Below, piece after piece: positions 32,519 to 41,585 of a stretch of 64,000 nucleotides of DNA. The DNA is from a virus. Below the pieces are notes generated by a model, which worked only from the letters and a program-made list of their open reading frames with translations, did no database searches and was not told the DNA's origin. Numbering within the stretch: position 1 is the first letter of the stretch; each line of letters starts with the position of its first letter. The stretch lies in IMG/VR virus record IMGVR_UViG_3300017963_000192, positions 124,001 to 188,000 of that record, one strand, 5' to 3'. A program made the position numbers and the translations under genes.

Positions 32519-32919
32519 TGCGTCCTTTTTTAGATTGGCTCTTTAGAAGGAAGGGTCGTGTCGCTAAAAAGTTTTTAGATGATGTAAAGATGATGAATAG
32601 TCTATCAAATGAGATTAAGACGAAGCAAGAGAGATTGGATACGCTTGAATACCATACTTTGTTAGAGAAAAAAGAAGAATTTTATTTGTCATTATCTAAT
32701 TTTTTAGAATTAATGGAAATCTCTAACCTTGGTATGCAAGAAATCCTAAAGAGGTGTAAACACGTTTCAGAGCTTGATGGTAAGTCTTGTTCTGTAATAG
32801 AAATACACGCTGTTTTAGAAGATAATCACATAGTTCTTTGTCCTGACGTTAAAGAATGTGATAAACATAAAGGTATGGATAGTGAAAAGATGAAAATAGC
32901 AATGATTAGGAGAAAATGA
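32518..32919 (+). CDS. Hypothetical small coiled-coil protein
   Basis: A 133-residue protein whose ATG overlaps the stop of the previous gene (TAATG), so translation is coupled. It has a basic N-terminus (MRPFLDWLFRRKGR), a coiled coil, and a Cys/His-containing C-terminal part (CKHVSELDGKSC, CPDVKECDKH) that could bind a metal. Unknown function. Confidence 0.7.
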   Translation: MRPFLDWLFRRKGRVAKKFLDDVKMMNSLSNEIKTKQERLDTLEYHTLLEKKEEFYLSLSNFLELMEISNLGMQEILKRCKHVSELDGKSCSVIEIHAVLEDNHIVLCPDVKECDKHKGMDSEKMKIAMIRRK

Positions 32920-32920
32920 A

Positions 32921-33226
32921 ATGGATAAATTAATAGTTTATTTTTTCAGCACTATTTTTGCGATTGGTCTTGTTATTGTAACAGTTATTTGGGAAGGTTT
33001 TGCTATTTATAAATTGTGGGAGTGGTTTATAGTTTCCACTTTTGGATTACCTGTGATATCCATTCCAATAGCAATTGGAATTAGCCTTTTTGTTAATGTA
33101 GTTAATTATAAATCCCCTTCTATTGGAGAGAGTGACAAAAAGAGTTTGAAAAAATTTGGTATAAAACAATTATCAATTGGGTTTTCATTGTTAATAGGAT
33201 ATGTTGTTAAGACGTACTTTATGTAA
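32921..33226 (+). CDS. Small membrane protein
   Basis: A 101-residue protein with two to three hydrophobic helices (about residues 4-30, 35-58 and 78-98) and a basic cytoplasmic loop (KKSLKKFGIK). It could be a holin-like or superinfection-type membrane protein, but there is no diagnostic feature. Confidence 0.7.
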   Translation: MDKLIVYFFSTIFAIGLVIVTVIWEGFAIYKLWEWFIVSTFGLPVISIPIAIGISLFVNVVNYKSPSIGESDKKSLKKFGIKQLSIGFSLLIGYVVKTYFM

Positions 33227-33236
33227 AGGATTATAA

Positions 33237-34049
33237 ATGAATCAAGATAATCAAAACGAAATAATAATTAATTCTGACACAGGAGAACCTGAAACGTCTA
33301 CTGAATTAGTTCCAGTAGAAACTCCTACTACATCAATTCAAGAAGAAGATACCGCAACCTATGGAAGAGTTTTAAAAAGAAGTACTATATGTACTGTTTG
33401 CAATCATCCACAATATAGAGAAATAAATCTTATGCGTGCTCGTGACCATATGCCTTTAGACGAAATATCAAGACTTATGTTGGTATCTGTGGATGCATTA
33501 AGAATACATTTTAAGAATCATTATATGATTTCTGAATCTAATAGCAGAATTATTGCTTTAAGAGAAGACGCAAGCCCAGAAGCAAATGAGCTTGTTAGAA
33601 AAATCTTTGATAAAGAGATTGATTTATTTTCTGGTGCTCAAAGTGTTTTAGAATCTAAAGCCGAAAGGTTAAATGCGATTAGAAGTAGGATGCAACTATT
33701 AACCGATAGGCAAGAGATAGATGCGTTGGATGATATAGAGACTGCTGAATTTATTAGTTTGAATAAACTAGCAGAGGAAACAGAAAATTCTGTATTAAAA
33801 GCTTATCAAATAATCGATAAAAAGCTTTTTCCTATGAAGAAAGAGGAATTGTCCAATGCTATCCTTCAGTATAAATTAAATATTTTAAGTAAGATGCTTG
33901 ACCAGATTCAAATAGTCTTTCTTGAGTTTGAGAGTAACGCACAGTTTAAACCACTAATCGATGAATTAAGGAGGGCATTAGCATCGAGATTTAATCAAAT
34001 TGAAGATGAGATTCTTAAATCTGGTGGCATTATGCAACAAAATCAATAA
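33237..34049 (+). CDS. HTH/Cys-motif protein, possible small terminase-like
   Basis: A 270-residue protein with AAAGGA before the ATG. After an acidic, Thr-rich N-terminus comes STICTVCNHPQYREINL, then a helix-turn-helix-like segment LDEISRLMLVSVDALRIHFK. This combination is seen in phage DNA-binding proteins including some small terminase subunits. The rest (about 110-270) is helical and coiled-coil. No large terminase is in the window to support the idea, so the name is tentative. Confidence 0.55.
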   Translation: MNQDNQNEIIINSDTGEPETSTELVPVETPTTSIQEEDTATYGRVLKRSTICTVCNHPQYREINLMRARDHMPLDEISRLMLVSVDALRIHFKNHYMISESNSRIIALREDASPEANELVRKIFDKEIDLFSGAQSVLESKAERLNAIRSRMQLLTDRQEIDALDDIETAEFISLNKLAEETENSVLKAYQIIDKKLFPMKKEELSNAILQYKLNILSKMLDQIQIVFLEFESNAQFKPLIDELRRALASRFNQIEDEILKSGGIMQQNQ

Positions 34050-34073
34050 AGGATGTGTGAGGTATTTATTATA

Positions 34074-35081
34074 ATGGCTACACAAGTTACATGCAATAAT
34101 TGTGGTAAGGATTTTAACGTTACACCATCAAGATTTGAGACGAGAGATTTTTTCTTTTGTTGTAAAAAATGTGAGGGAGAATACAGAAAAGTAGAACCTA
34201 ATATGAAATGTCCTATTTGTGATAAATCTTTTCATATAAAACCTTATAGAATAAAACGTTTATCAAATGGGGAAGAGGTTTGCTGTTCTAAAGAATGTTC
34301 TAATATCCATAAAATGGAAAGGATGCTTGGGGAAAATAATCATCAATATGGTTTAAAAGGTGAATTAAACTCAAGTTTTAAAAAAGATTTTAAATTTTCT
34401 AGATATGGATATTTATTGGTAAGATATGTAGATCATCCTTTTAGGGGTAAAGATGATTTTATTCTTTTTCACAGAATTATTATGGAAGAATTTTTGAAAA
34501 ATAATTATCCCGATAGTCCCTATTTAGTTACAGTTGAAGGTTTTGGCGAACTTTTATTTTTGGACAAAAGCATTGTAGTTCATCACAAGAATGAAAATAA
34601 ATTAGATAATAGAATTTCAAATCTTAAATGTATGTTTAAAGGAGAACATACTAGTTATCATAATGTAATTGGTAAAAAGAAAAAAGTAGCTACAACCCCT
34701 CTTGTTAAAATGGATTTAGATGATGCTGCTCAAGATATAATGAGTAATGAGAACGTAACGATTCCTCCTAAAGATTCTAAATTAATAAAAACAAACCTTT
34801 TTATAGCAATCCCTAAAAATCATGTTGGTCTTATATGGTCGAGAAGCGGAATGTCTGTTAAAAACAAAATTGAAGTTGGTGCTGGTTGTATAGATTCGGG
34901 ATATAGGGGTGAAGTTAAAGTTCATTTATACAATTATGGAAACAATTATTTTAAAGTTAATAAGGGGGATAGGATAGCACAGTTATTAACAATACCTATT
35001 AATCCTTATGAATATGAAGAAGTAGATGATCTAGATGAAACTAAAAGAGGTTCTGGAGGTTTTGGACATTCTGGAACATAA
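34074..35081 (+). CDS. HNH endonuclease fused to dUTPase
   Basis: Residues 1-205 form a zinc-finger plus HNH endonuclease: Cys pairs at the start (CNNCGKDF, CCKKCEGEY, CPICDKSF, CSKECSN) and the HNH core IVVHHKNENKLDNRISNL. Residues about 215-335 are a trimeric-type dUTPase with motif I (DAAQDI), II (SRSGMS), III (GAGCIDSGYRGEV), IV (KGDRIAQL) and V (RGSGGFGHSGT). No intein junctions flank the HNH part, so it is a permanent fusion. dUTPase removes dUTP and supplies dUMP. Two starts are possible (34053 or 34074). Confidence 0.85.
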   Translation: MATQVTCNNCGKDFNVTPSRFETRDFFFCCKKCEGEYRKVEPNMKCPICDKSFHIKPYRIKRLSNGEEVCCSKECSNIHKMERMLGENNHQYGLKGELNSSFKKDFKFSRYGYLLVRYVDHPFRGKDDFILFHRIIMEEFLKNNYPDSPYLVTVEGFGELLFLDKSIVVHHKNENKLDNRISNLKCMFKGEHTSYHNVIGKKKKVATTPLVKMDLDDAAQDIMSNENVTIPPKDSKLIKTNLFIAIPKNHVGLIWSRSGMSVKNKIEVGAGCIDSGYRGEVKVHLYNYGNNYFKVNKGDRIAQLLTIPINPYEYEEVDDLDETKRGSGGFGHSGT

Positions 35082-35109
35082 AAATAATTCTTAAAGGAGA
35101 AAAATTATT

Positions 35110-35298
35110 ATGCAACAGGTTATCACTAAAACTAAAAATTATGAAAGGGGTGTTATTGTAAATTCAGATATTATAAAAGAAAAATGCCCAGTCAATCCGA
35201 AACACCAATTAAGTACCAATATTATGGGTGAACTTGTTTGTTCTGTATGTTTTTTAACATTAAAAGATTTAAAAAAAATGATGGAGGTAGACAAGTAA
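35110..35298 (+). CDS. Small protein with Cys/His motif
   Basis: A 62-residue protein with AAAGGAG upstream. KCPVNPKHQLS and LVCSVCF resemble a partial zinc ribbon (C, H, CxxC). Its last base is the first base of the next start codon. Function unknown. Confidence 0.65.
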   Translation: MQQVITKTKNYERGVIVNSDIIKEKCPVNPKHQLSTNIMGELVCSVCFLTLKDLKKMMEVDK

Positions 35299-35561
35299 TG
35301 TATGAGACAGATCAACATTTAAATAACATATATGATAATTGTAATCAAATTATAGATTTTTTAGATGAAATAAATAGTTCTGAAAGGAAAGACAATATAG
35401 CATATTATACTGTTCGTGCAGCAGAATGCCTAGGAAACATTAGGAGTATTGTTTCAATGTTGTGTACAAACGTTGTAGAGAAGTCCGACAAACTAATTGC
35501 TTTGGAAAATCAATTAAATACGGCACACGATATTCTTGATGATATTGAAATGGAGGGATGA
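35298..35561 (+). CDS. Small helical protein
   Basis: The start at 35298 overlaps the stop of the previous gene (TAATG) and GGAGG lies upstream. The 87-residue acidic helical product (MYETDQHLNNIYDNCNQIID) has no known domain. Confidence 0.65.
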   Translation: MYETDQHLNNIYDNCNQIIDFLDEINSSERKDNIAYYTVRAAECLGNIRSIVSMLCTNVVEKSDKLIALENQLNTAHDILDDIEMEG

Positions 35562-35749
35562 TTATGTGTAATAATAAAAAAGTGAAGGAAGGGGCATATG
35601 TCCCTCCTTGTAGTTTTTTCTTTTGTTTTTTGGGAGATGATAAAAGAATAAAAGAATCTGATTTAGATAAGATATGGTTGGATTCAATAAGAGATAGTAT
35701 AGAATATGAAAAGGAAATAATTGAAAATGAATTATCTACATTTTTTTAA
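35558..35749 (+). CDS. Small protein upstream of RNR
   Basis: A 63-residue protein, start overlapping the previous stop and preceded by GGAGGG. It has a Cys/Phe-rich segment (PPCSFFFCFLGDD) and an acidic helical tail. It precedes the ribonucleotide reductase gene by 13 bases and may be a cofactor of it, without evidence. Confidence 0.6.
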   Translation: MIMCNNKKVKEGAYVPPCSFFFCFLGDDKRIKESDLDKIWLDSIRDSIEYEKEIIENELSTFF

Positions 35750-35762
35750 AGGAGACATATAA

Positions 35763-38700
35763 ATGAATAAGAATGTTTTCAAAACAGCATTTCAAGAGTT
35801 TATATTCGTTAGAACTTATTCTAGATGGTTAGATAAAGAAAACAGAAGAGAGACTTGGGAAGAAGCAGTAGATCGTTATTGTACATATATGAAAGAAAAG
35901 CATGGAGATAAAATATCAGATAAAGAATATAAGGATGTGCATGATTCCATTTTAAATATGGAAGTAATGCCATCAATGAGAGCTATGTGGGTTGCAGGGA
36001 AAGCTTTAGACATTGAAAACTTTTCTGGTTACAATTGTTTGGGAGAAGATACTGAATTTGTTACAGATAAGGGTGTCAAATCTTTCAGAGATTTTAAAGA
36101 CGGTGATAAGATTGTTGTTTTAACTCATAAAAACAATTGGAAGAAAGCTGTAGTTAAAAACTTCGGAAAGCAGAAACTAAACAAGATTACGTATGGTCTT
36201 GGAGGAAGAGGATTAGACAACATTGTCTATGCTACAGAGGATCACAGGTGGTTTTTGAATGATTCTGAAGAAGTTGTTACAGAAATAAAAGAAAAAGATA
36301 ATCTTTTAAAAAGTTGTTACAGAAAAACTTTTGATTTTGATTCTGCAACTCCAGAAGAAAAAACATATTGGTGTTATGGTTTTGTTTATGGAGATGGGAC
36401 TAAAATAAAAAGAAATGGAGAATATAAGCATAGTTTGGTAAGATTATTAGGTGATAAAAAAATATATTTAAATCGTTTTGAAGAAGTTGGTTTTAAAACG
36501 TCTGTGTCGGACAGTATAGATGGGGGTTGTTATGCTTATACTGGAGAATATTTAAAAACGTTACCTAAAATTGAAAAAGAGCCTTTGGGGAAAATAGAGG
36601 CTTTTGTAGACGGTCTTCTTTGTGCAGATGGAGGTAGAAAATATGTAAAAGACAATTTCTATTTTTGCAACATTCAGCAATCTGGAGAGGAGGGTATTAG
36701 TTTTATAAGAAAAGCTTTTCCTATGTGTGGTTATTTTATTGTTAGAGAGGATGATTATACTGGTGAGACTACTAATTATGGAGAAAGAAATAAAACAATA
36801 AGATTTTCTTTTAACAATCCTTACGCTACAGAGTACAATTCGTTGTATACTGTAAGAAAAATTGATGTTAGTTATAAAGAAGAGGATGTTTGGTGTCTTG
36901 TTGTTGAAGATGATAAAAGTTTTGTTTTGAAGAATGGATTAGTCACAGGAAATTGTGCTTTTACAACAATACAAAATCTAAAGGATTTTGCTGAAATACT
37001 TTATATTTTAATGAATGGTACTGGTGTTGGTTTTTCTGTAGAAAGAAAGTTTGTTAATAACCTTCCTTTAATACAGGAAGTAAATACCAACGAGGCAAAA
37101 GAAATGATAACCTTTGCAGATAGTAAATTGGGGTGGGCTAAAGGTTATGAAAAAGTTTTGAATTGTTTATGGAACGGAATTGACTTTGAGTGTGATTACA
37201 GCAAGATTCGACCAAGGGGTTCTCGATTAAAAACATTTGGTGGACGAGCTTGTCTTACAGGCAATACTGTTGTATACAAAGATAGGAAGAAAAGTAGAGG
37301 TTGCAACGAGATTACTATTAAAGATCTTTATGATATGAAGGTTTCAGGTAAAAGAAAACATTTTTCTGAAAGCAATCAACCTGGACCATCCCATTTTAAT
37401 AAGGTAAAATTGCGTTCTTTAGACGAAGAATCTGGAGTATTTTTTAGAAATCAATTAATAGATGTTGTTGACAATGGTGTTGCTCCTATATTTGAAATAG
37501 TAACTGAAAGTGGTTATAAAATCAAAGCAACTTCTAATCACAGATTTATGAAAGATACAGGAGAATGGTGTTATGTATCTGATTTTTCAAACGGAGATTT
37601 GATTGCTATTAATGGTTCTAAAGAAAAGAAGACAGGTGTTTGCATTGATTGTGGTATATTTGTTAGTAGGAGAGCTATAAGATGCAGATCTTGTGCCAAT
37701 AAAAATCAACAAAAAAATGATTGTTTGCCCACAACTGTTAGACAAAGAAAAGAATGTCAAAAAGATAAAAAAGATTTTTGTGAATTGTGTAAACACAATG
37801 GTTCAGTTAGTAAACTTCAAGTTCACCACAAAGACGGAAATCCTTATAACAATAAAAAAGAGAACAAGCAAACTTTATGTGAAAAATGCCACAGAAAAGA
37901 AGATGCTAGACGAACTACTTTTGGTAATCCTTACTCTCATAGATATTTATCTTATGATAAAATAGTTTCTGTTGACTATGTAGGTAAAGAGCAGGTTTAT
38001 GATTTGGTTATGGAGGCTCCTAACCATAATTTCGTAGCTAACGGGTTTGTTTCACACAACAGTGGTCCAGAACCTCTTAAAAATCTTGTTGATTTCACCA
38101 CAGATATAGTTGAACAAAATAGGGGTTATAGAATTCAACCTATAGACGCACACGATATTTGCTGTAAAATAGCAGAAATTGTTGTGGTTGGAGGAACTCG
38201 CAGAAGTGCTTTGTTAAGTTTATCTGATTTAACTGATAATCAAATGGCTCACGCTAAATCTGGAGAATTTTGGAATACAGCACCACAAAGGTCAATGTCA
38301 AATAACAGCGTTTCTTATACAAGAAAACCTGATATGGTTTCATTTTTGGATGAATGGAAAAATCTTTATAAGTCAAAGAGTGGGGAACGAGGGTTTTTTA
38401 ATAGAGTTGCTACTCAAAAAAAAGCTAGTGAGAATGATAGGAGAGATGGTTCTAAAGTTATTGGAACTAATCCTTCATTGAGAAAAGGAACAAAAATAAT
38501 AACAACGGATGGTCTTTTAAACATAGAAGATTTAGAAGGTAAAGAATTTGATATTATTAATCTTAATGGAAAAGTGAGTAAAGCTAAATGTTGGTTATCT
38601 GGTAAAAGCAAAAAATTATACCGAGTTAAATTTGTTGGAGGACACGAATATTATTGTACTGCTGAACACAAGTGGCCTGTTTATGAAGATGGTGAATATT

Positions 38701-41573
38701 TTAAAAAAGAAACCACAGAAATTTTTTCTAATGACTGGATTGCTGTAAATAAAAACGATGCTTTACCTTTTGGGAATCAAGGTAATTACTATGATGGTTT
38801 TTTTATTGGATGGATTTATGGAGATGGTGCTGTAGGTAATAGATCTACTGGTGAAAGAATCACTTCTTTATGTGTTTCTGAAGAAGCATTTAAAATGGGT
38901 ATTGGAGATATTCTTTTAGAAAAGTTGCATATGATAACAGGCGGAAAGCAAAAGTGGATTGATAGAACAGTCGATAAATCAACTTATGAAATGACTATTA
39001 CCAATAAAAAATTAGATGATTATCTTGATTCTTTTGAAGTTAAAAGGAAAGAACACGGTTTACCAAAATTTATTTTTAATAAAGCTAGTGAAGATTTTAG
39101 GAAAGGTTTTCTTGATGGTATTTTATCGAGTGATGGACATATTGAACAATCAACAAAAAATTCATATAGGTTAACCTTTATATCGAGTCATAAAAAAATA
39201 GCAGAGGACATATCAACTCTTTTTGGTATGTATGGTATAAAAAATTCTATTATGTTTAAACAAACTACAGCATCTTTTCCTAACGGAAGAGATTATGATA
39301 GGTTATATAATAGATATACTGTTCGTGTCTCAGATATTCATTCGATGCAACATTTATCTAGTTTACTTTCTTTAAAAAACACTAAAAATGATGAGAGATT
39401 AAGTAGTGTTCAAAACATAGAACCTCGTCATACAATAAACAAAAATAATATTAAAGTTATTAGTGTTGAAGAGACAGATTTGTTTGAAGATGTTTGGGAT
39501 GTTTCTGTTTTTGATGATACTCATTGTTTTCAATTAACTCAATGTGTTACTGGAAACTGTGGCGAAGTCCTCCTTCGGGACAAATCTCTCTGCAATTTAA
39601 CAGAAGTTGTTATTAAGCCAGAAGATAATTTTGATTCTCTTAAAAGAAAGATAAAAATAGCAACTATGCTAGGTACGTGGCAAGCAGCACTTACAAATTT
39701 TAAATTTGGTAGTAAAAAATGGAAAGAGAATTGTGACGAAGAAGCATTGTTAGGAGTATCCTTGACTGGTGCTAGAGATCACAAAATATTGGGAACAGTA
39801 AATGATACTGCAAAGAAATGGATAGCGGATTTAAAGCACATAGCTATTGCGACCAATAAGAAAATTGCACCAAAGATTGGAATTAATAGAGCCGCCGCAA
39901 TTACCTGTATAAAACCATCTGGATGTTTGTCTGTAGATTCTTTAATTACTACAAACGAAGGTATTTTAGAATTACAAGAAATAGGAGATGTTGTTGGAGA
40001 TGCTTGGCAAGATCATAAAATTTATGTTGAGCAAGAGAATTCCGCAGAACTATCAACTAAATTTCATGTTAATGGAGAAAGTCCTACTAAACTTATTCAT
40101 ATGAGTTCAGGAGTTGTGTTGGAATCTACTTTAAATCACAAATTTAGGGTTATGGAAAAAGGCGAGTATGTTTGGAAAGAGGCGAGGGATATAATAAACG
40201 GGGATTGTCTTCCTTATAAAATTGGGGGGTATGCGGGAGGTTCTTACCAAGAGTTAACAAAAGTTTCTCCTCCGTATTGTAATGTTAAAGAAATATTACA
40301 ACCAGAGAAATTAGAAGAAGATTTAGCATACGTTCTTGGACTGTATGCTGGAGATGGTAGTACTCATAAAAAAGGCATACGTATAGCAGGACATATTGAT
40401 AAGAAAGAAAGTTTGTATAAAGCATCAGAAATTATTAAAAGATTTTTTAATATAGATTGTATTATTTATGAAAGAACATCTGGAAATAATGCTGATTTGT
40501 ATGCAAATTCTACTTTTTTATTATCTTTTTTAAGAGCTAATGATTTAGTTAAAAATAAAACAGAACATGTTGAGATTCCATTGGTTATTAGAAAATCTCC
40601 TGCTTCAGTAATAAAAGCATTTGTAGACGGTTTGTTTGATGCAGATGGTTGTGAGTCTTCTAGTGGATACAAAATATTATGTACTGTGTCTGAAAAGTTA
40701 GCAAAACAACTACCTGTAGTTTTAAGATGTCTTGGATATGCTTGTTCTTGTAAATTAATGCCTCCAACGAAATCTTCATTAGGTAATAGGATGAGGTATA
40801 GAATTACAATTGTGAGAGGAAGAGATGGGGAATACAACAAAAGTGGTCTTGGAAAATACTATAAAATGTTGGATGATTTCAATATGAAAAATTTCATACC
40901 AGATATTGTTGAGTATGTTGAAGATAGTCATAGTAACACAGCAGATTTGGAAGTTCCTAATAATAATACATATATTGCCAATTCTTATGTTAGTCATAAT
41001 ACTGTATCCTTATTAGTTGATTGTTCACCAGGGGCACATACTCGGCAAACAAGCACGGGATATTATATAAGGAGAGTTAGAATATCAGCTACTGACCCAC
41101 TATGTTCATTGTTAAGGGAACAAGGTATTCCAGCACTTCCAGAAGTTGGGCAATCAAAAGATAATTGCAGTACATTTGTTTTAGAATTCCCTTGCAAAGC
41201 ACCAAAAGGGGCTAAAACAAAATATGGAGAAACAGCAAAAGAACAATTAGAATATTGGAAGATGTATAGAGATTTTTATTGTGAACACAACCCATCAATA
41301 ACAATTTCTGTTAAAGAGGATGAGTGGTTAGATACAGCAGCGTGGGTTTATAAAAATTTTGATAATATTGGAGGATTGACTTTTTTGCCATCTAGCGATC
41401 ATGTATATCAACTAGCTCCTTATGAGGATATTGATAGAGAAGAATATGAAAAAAGATTAAAAGATTTTCCTAAAAATATAGATTTTAGTGTATTATCAAA
41501 ATATGAAAAAGAAGATGCAACGGAAGGTGCTAGAGAGTTTGCTTGTTCTGGAGACAAGTGCGAATTAGTCTAA
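35763..41573 (+). CDS. nrdJ: Class II (B12-dependent) ribonucleoside-triphosphate reductase with four inteins
   Basis: A 1,936-residue precursor that splices to 640 residues. The extein reads as monomeric adenosylcobalamin-type reductase: MPSMRAMWVAGKALD, FSGYN+CAF, GTGVGFSVERKFV, GGTRRSALLSLSD, GTNP+CGEVLL, CNLTEVV, IKPSG+TVSLL, and a C-terminal redox pair CSGDKC. By family knowledge the Cys in NCAF, NPCGE and CNL are the active-site cysteines. It makes dNTPs for phage replication without oxygen dependence. Inteins occupy residues 92-397, 497-766, 905-1265 and 1388-1746, so no activity is expected until at least the first and third are removed. Confidence 0.92.
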   Translation: MNKNVFKTAFQEFIFVRTYSRWLDKENRRETWEEAVDRYCTYMKEKHGDKISDKEYKDVHDSILNMEVMPSMRAMWVAGKALDIENFSGYNCLGEDTEFVTDKGVKSFRDFKDGDKIVVLTHKNNWKKAVVKNFGKQKLNKITYGLGGRGLDNIVYATEDHRWFLNDSEEVVTEIKEKDNLLKSCYRKTFDFDSATPEEKTYWCYGFVYGDGTKIKRNGEYKHSLVRLLGDKKIYLNRFEEVGFKTSVSDSIDGGCYAYTGEYLKTLPKIEKEPLGKIEAFVDGLLCADGGRKYVKDNFYFCNIQQSGEEGISFIRKAFPMCGYFIVREDDYTGETTNYGERNKTIRFSFNNPYATEYNSLYTVRKIDVSYKEEDVWCLVVEDDKSFVLKNGLVTGNCAFTTIQNLKDFAEILYILMNGTGVGFSVERKFVNNLPLIQEVNTNEAKEMITFADSKLGWAKGYEKVLNCLWNGIDFECDYSKIRPRGSRLKTFGGRACLTGNTVVYKDRKKSRGCNEITIKDLYDMKVSGKRKHFSESNQPGPSHFNKVKLRSLDEESGVFFRNQLIDVVDNGVAPIFEIVTESGYKIKATSNHRFMKDTGEWCYVSDFSNGDLIAINGSKEKKTGVCIDCGIFVSRRAIRCRSCANKNQQKNDCLPTTVRQRKECQKDKKDFCELCKHNGSVSKLQVHHKDGNPYNNKKENKQTLCEKCHRKEDARRTTFGNPYSHRYLSYDKIVSVDYVGKEQVYDLVMEAPNHNFVANGFVSHNSGPEPLKNLVDFTTDIVEQNRGYRIQPIDAHDICCKIAEIVVVGGTRRSALLSLSDLTDNQMAHAKSGEFWNTAPQRSMSNNSVSYTRKPDMVSFLDEWKNLYKSKSGERGFFNRVATQKKASENDRRDGSKVIGTNPSLRKGTKIITTDGLLNIEDLEGKEFDIINLNGKVSKAKCWLSGKSKKLYRVKFVGGHEYYCTAEHKWPVYEDGEYFKKETTEIFSNDWIAVNKNDALPFGNQGNYYDGFFIGWIYGDGAVGNRSTGERITSLCVSEEAFKMGIGDILLEKLHMITGGKQKWIDRTVDKSTYEMTITNKKLDDYLDSFEVKRKEHGLPKFIFNKASEDFRKGFLDGILSSDGHIEQSTKNSYRLTFISSHKKIAEDISTLFGMYGIKNSIMFKQTTASFPNGRDYDRLYNRYTVRVSDIHSMQHLSSLLSLKNTKNDERLSSVQNIEPRHTINKNNIKVISVEETDLFEDVWDVSVFDDTHCFQLTQCVTGNCGEVLLRDKSLCNLTEVVIKPEDNFDSLKRKIKIATMLGTWQAALTNFKFGSKKWKENCDEEALLGVSLTGARDHKILGTVNDTAKKWIADLKHIAIATNKKIAPKIGINRAAAITCIKPSGCLSVDSLITTNEGILELQEIGDVVGDAWQDHKIYVEQENSAELSTKFHVNGESPTKLIHMSSGVVLESTLNHKFRVMEKGEYVWKEARDIINGDCLPYKIGGYAGGSYQELTKVSPPYCNVKEILQPEKLEEDLAYVLGLYAGDGSTHKKGIRIAGHIDKKESLYKASEIIKRFFNIDCIIYERTSGNNADLYANSTFLLSFLRANDLVKNKTEHVEIPLVIRKSPASVIKAFVDGLFDADGCESSSGYKILCTVSEKLAKQLPVVLRCLGYACSCKLMPPTKSSLGNRMRYRITIVRGRDGEYNKSGLGKYYKMLDDFNMKNFIPDIVEYVEDSHSNTADLEVPNNNTYIANSYVSHNTVSLLVDCSPGAHTRQTSTGYYIRRVRISATDPLCSLLREQGIPALPEVGQSKDNCSTFVLEFPCKAPKGAKTKYGETAKEQLEYWKMYRDFYCEHNPSITISVKEDEWLDTAAWVYKNFDNIGGLTFLPSSDHVYQLAPYEDIDREEYEKRLKDFPKNIDFSVLSKYEKEDATEGAREFACSGDKCELV
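36036..36953 (+). other. RNR intein 1 (LAGLIDADG type)
   Basis: 306 residues (92-397) starting CLGEDTEFVTDKGV, with block B ATEDH, DOD motifs GFVYGDGT and FVDGLLCADGG, and an end of FVLKNGLVTGN before Cys+1. The penultimate residue is Gly instead of His. It separates FSGYN from CAF, so Cys+1 becomes the conserved active-site-pair cysteine. Confidence 0.92.
37251..38060 (+). other. RNR intein 2 (HNH type)
   Basis: 270 residues (497-766) starting CLTGNTVVY and ending HNFVANGFVSHN before Ser+1, with block B ATSNH. In place of LAGLIDADG it carries a zinc ribbon (CIDCG, CRSCANK) and an HNH nuclease core (CELCKHNG, LQVHHKDGNPYNNKKENKQT, CEKCHRK). It separates FGGRA from SGPEPL. Confidence 0.92.
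38475..39557 (+). other. RNR intein 3 (LAGLIDADG type, Ser1)
   Basis: 361 residues (905-1265) starting SLRKGTKIITTDGL with serine in place of Cys1, block B CTAEH, DOD motifs FIGWIYGDGA and FLDGILSSDGH, ending CFQLTQCVTGN with penultimate Gly before Cys+1. It interrupts GTNP-CGEVLL, so Cys+1 is the predicted thiyl-radical cysteine. Confidence 0.92.
39924..41000 (+). other. RNR intein 4 (LAGLIDADG type)
   Basis: 359 residues (1388-1746) starting CLSVDSLITTNEGI, block B STLNH, DOD motifs VLGLYAGDGS and FVDGLFDADGC, ending NTYIANSYVSHN before Thr+1. It interrupts the conserved IKPSG-TVSLL loop that binds substrate phosphate in this family. Confidence 0.92.
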
Positions 41574-41585
41574 AGGAGAATTAAT

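Noticed and set aside
34074-34700. HNH region of the dUTPase gene as an intein
   Set aside because: No block A, block B TxxH or C-terminal His-Asn/Gly-Asn junction could be found, and the dUTPase sequence is complete after it, so it is treated as a fusion.
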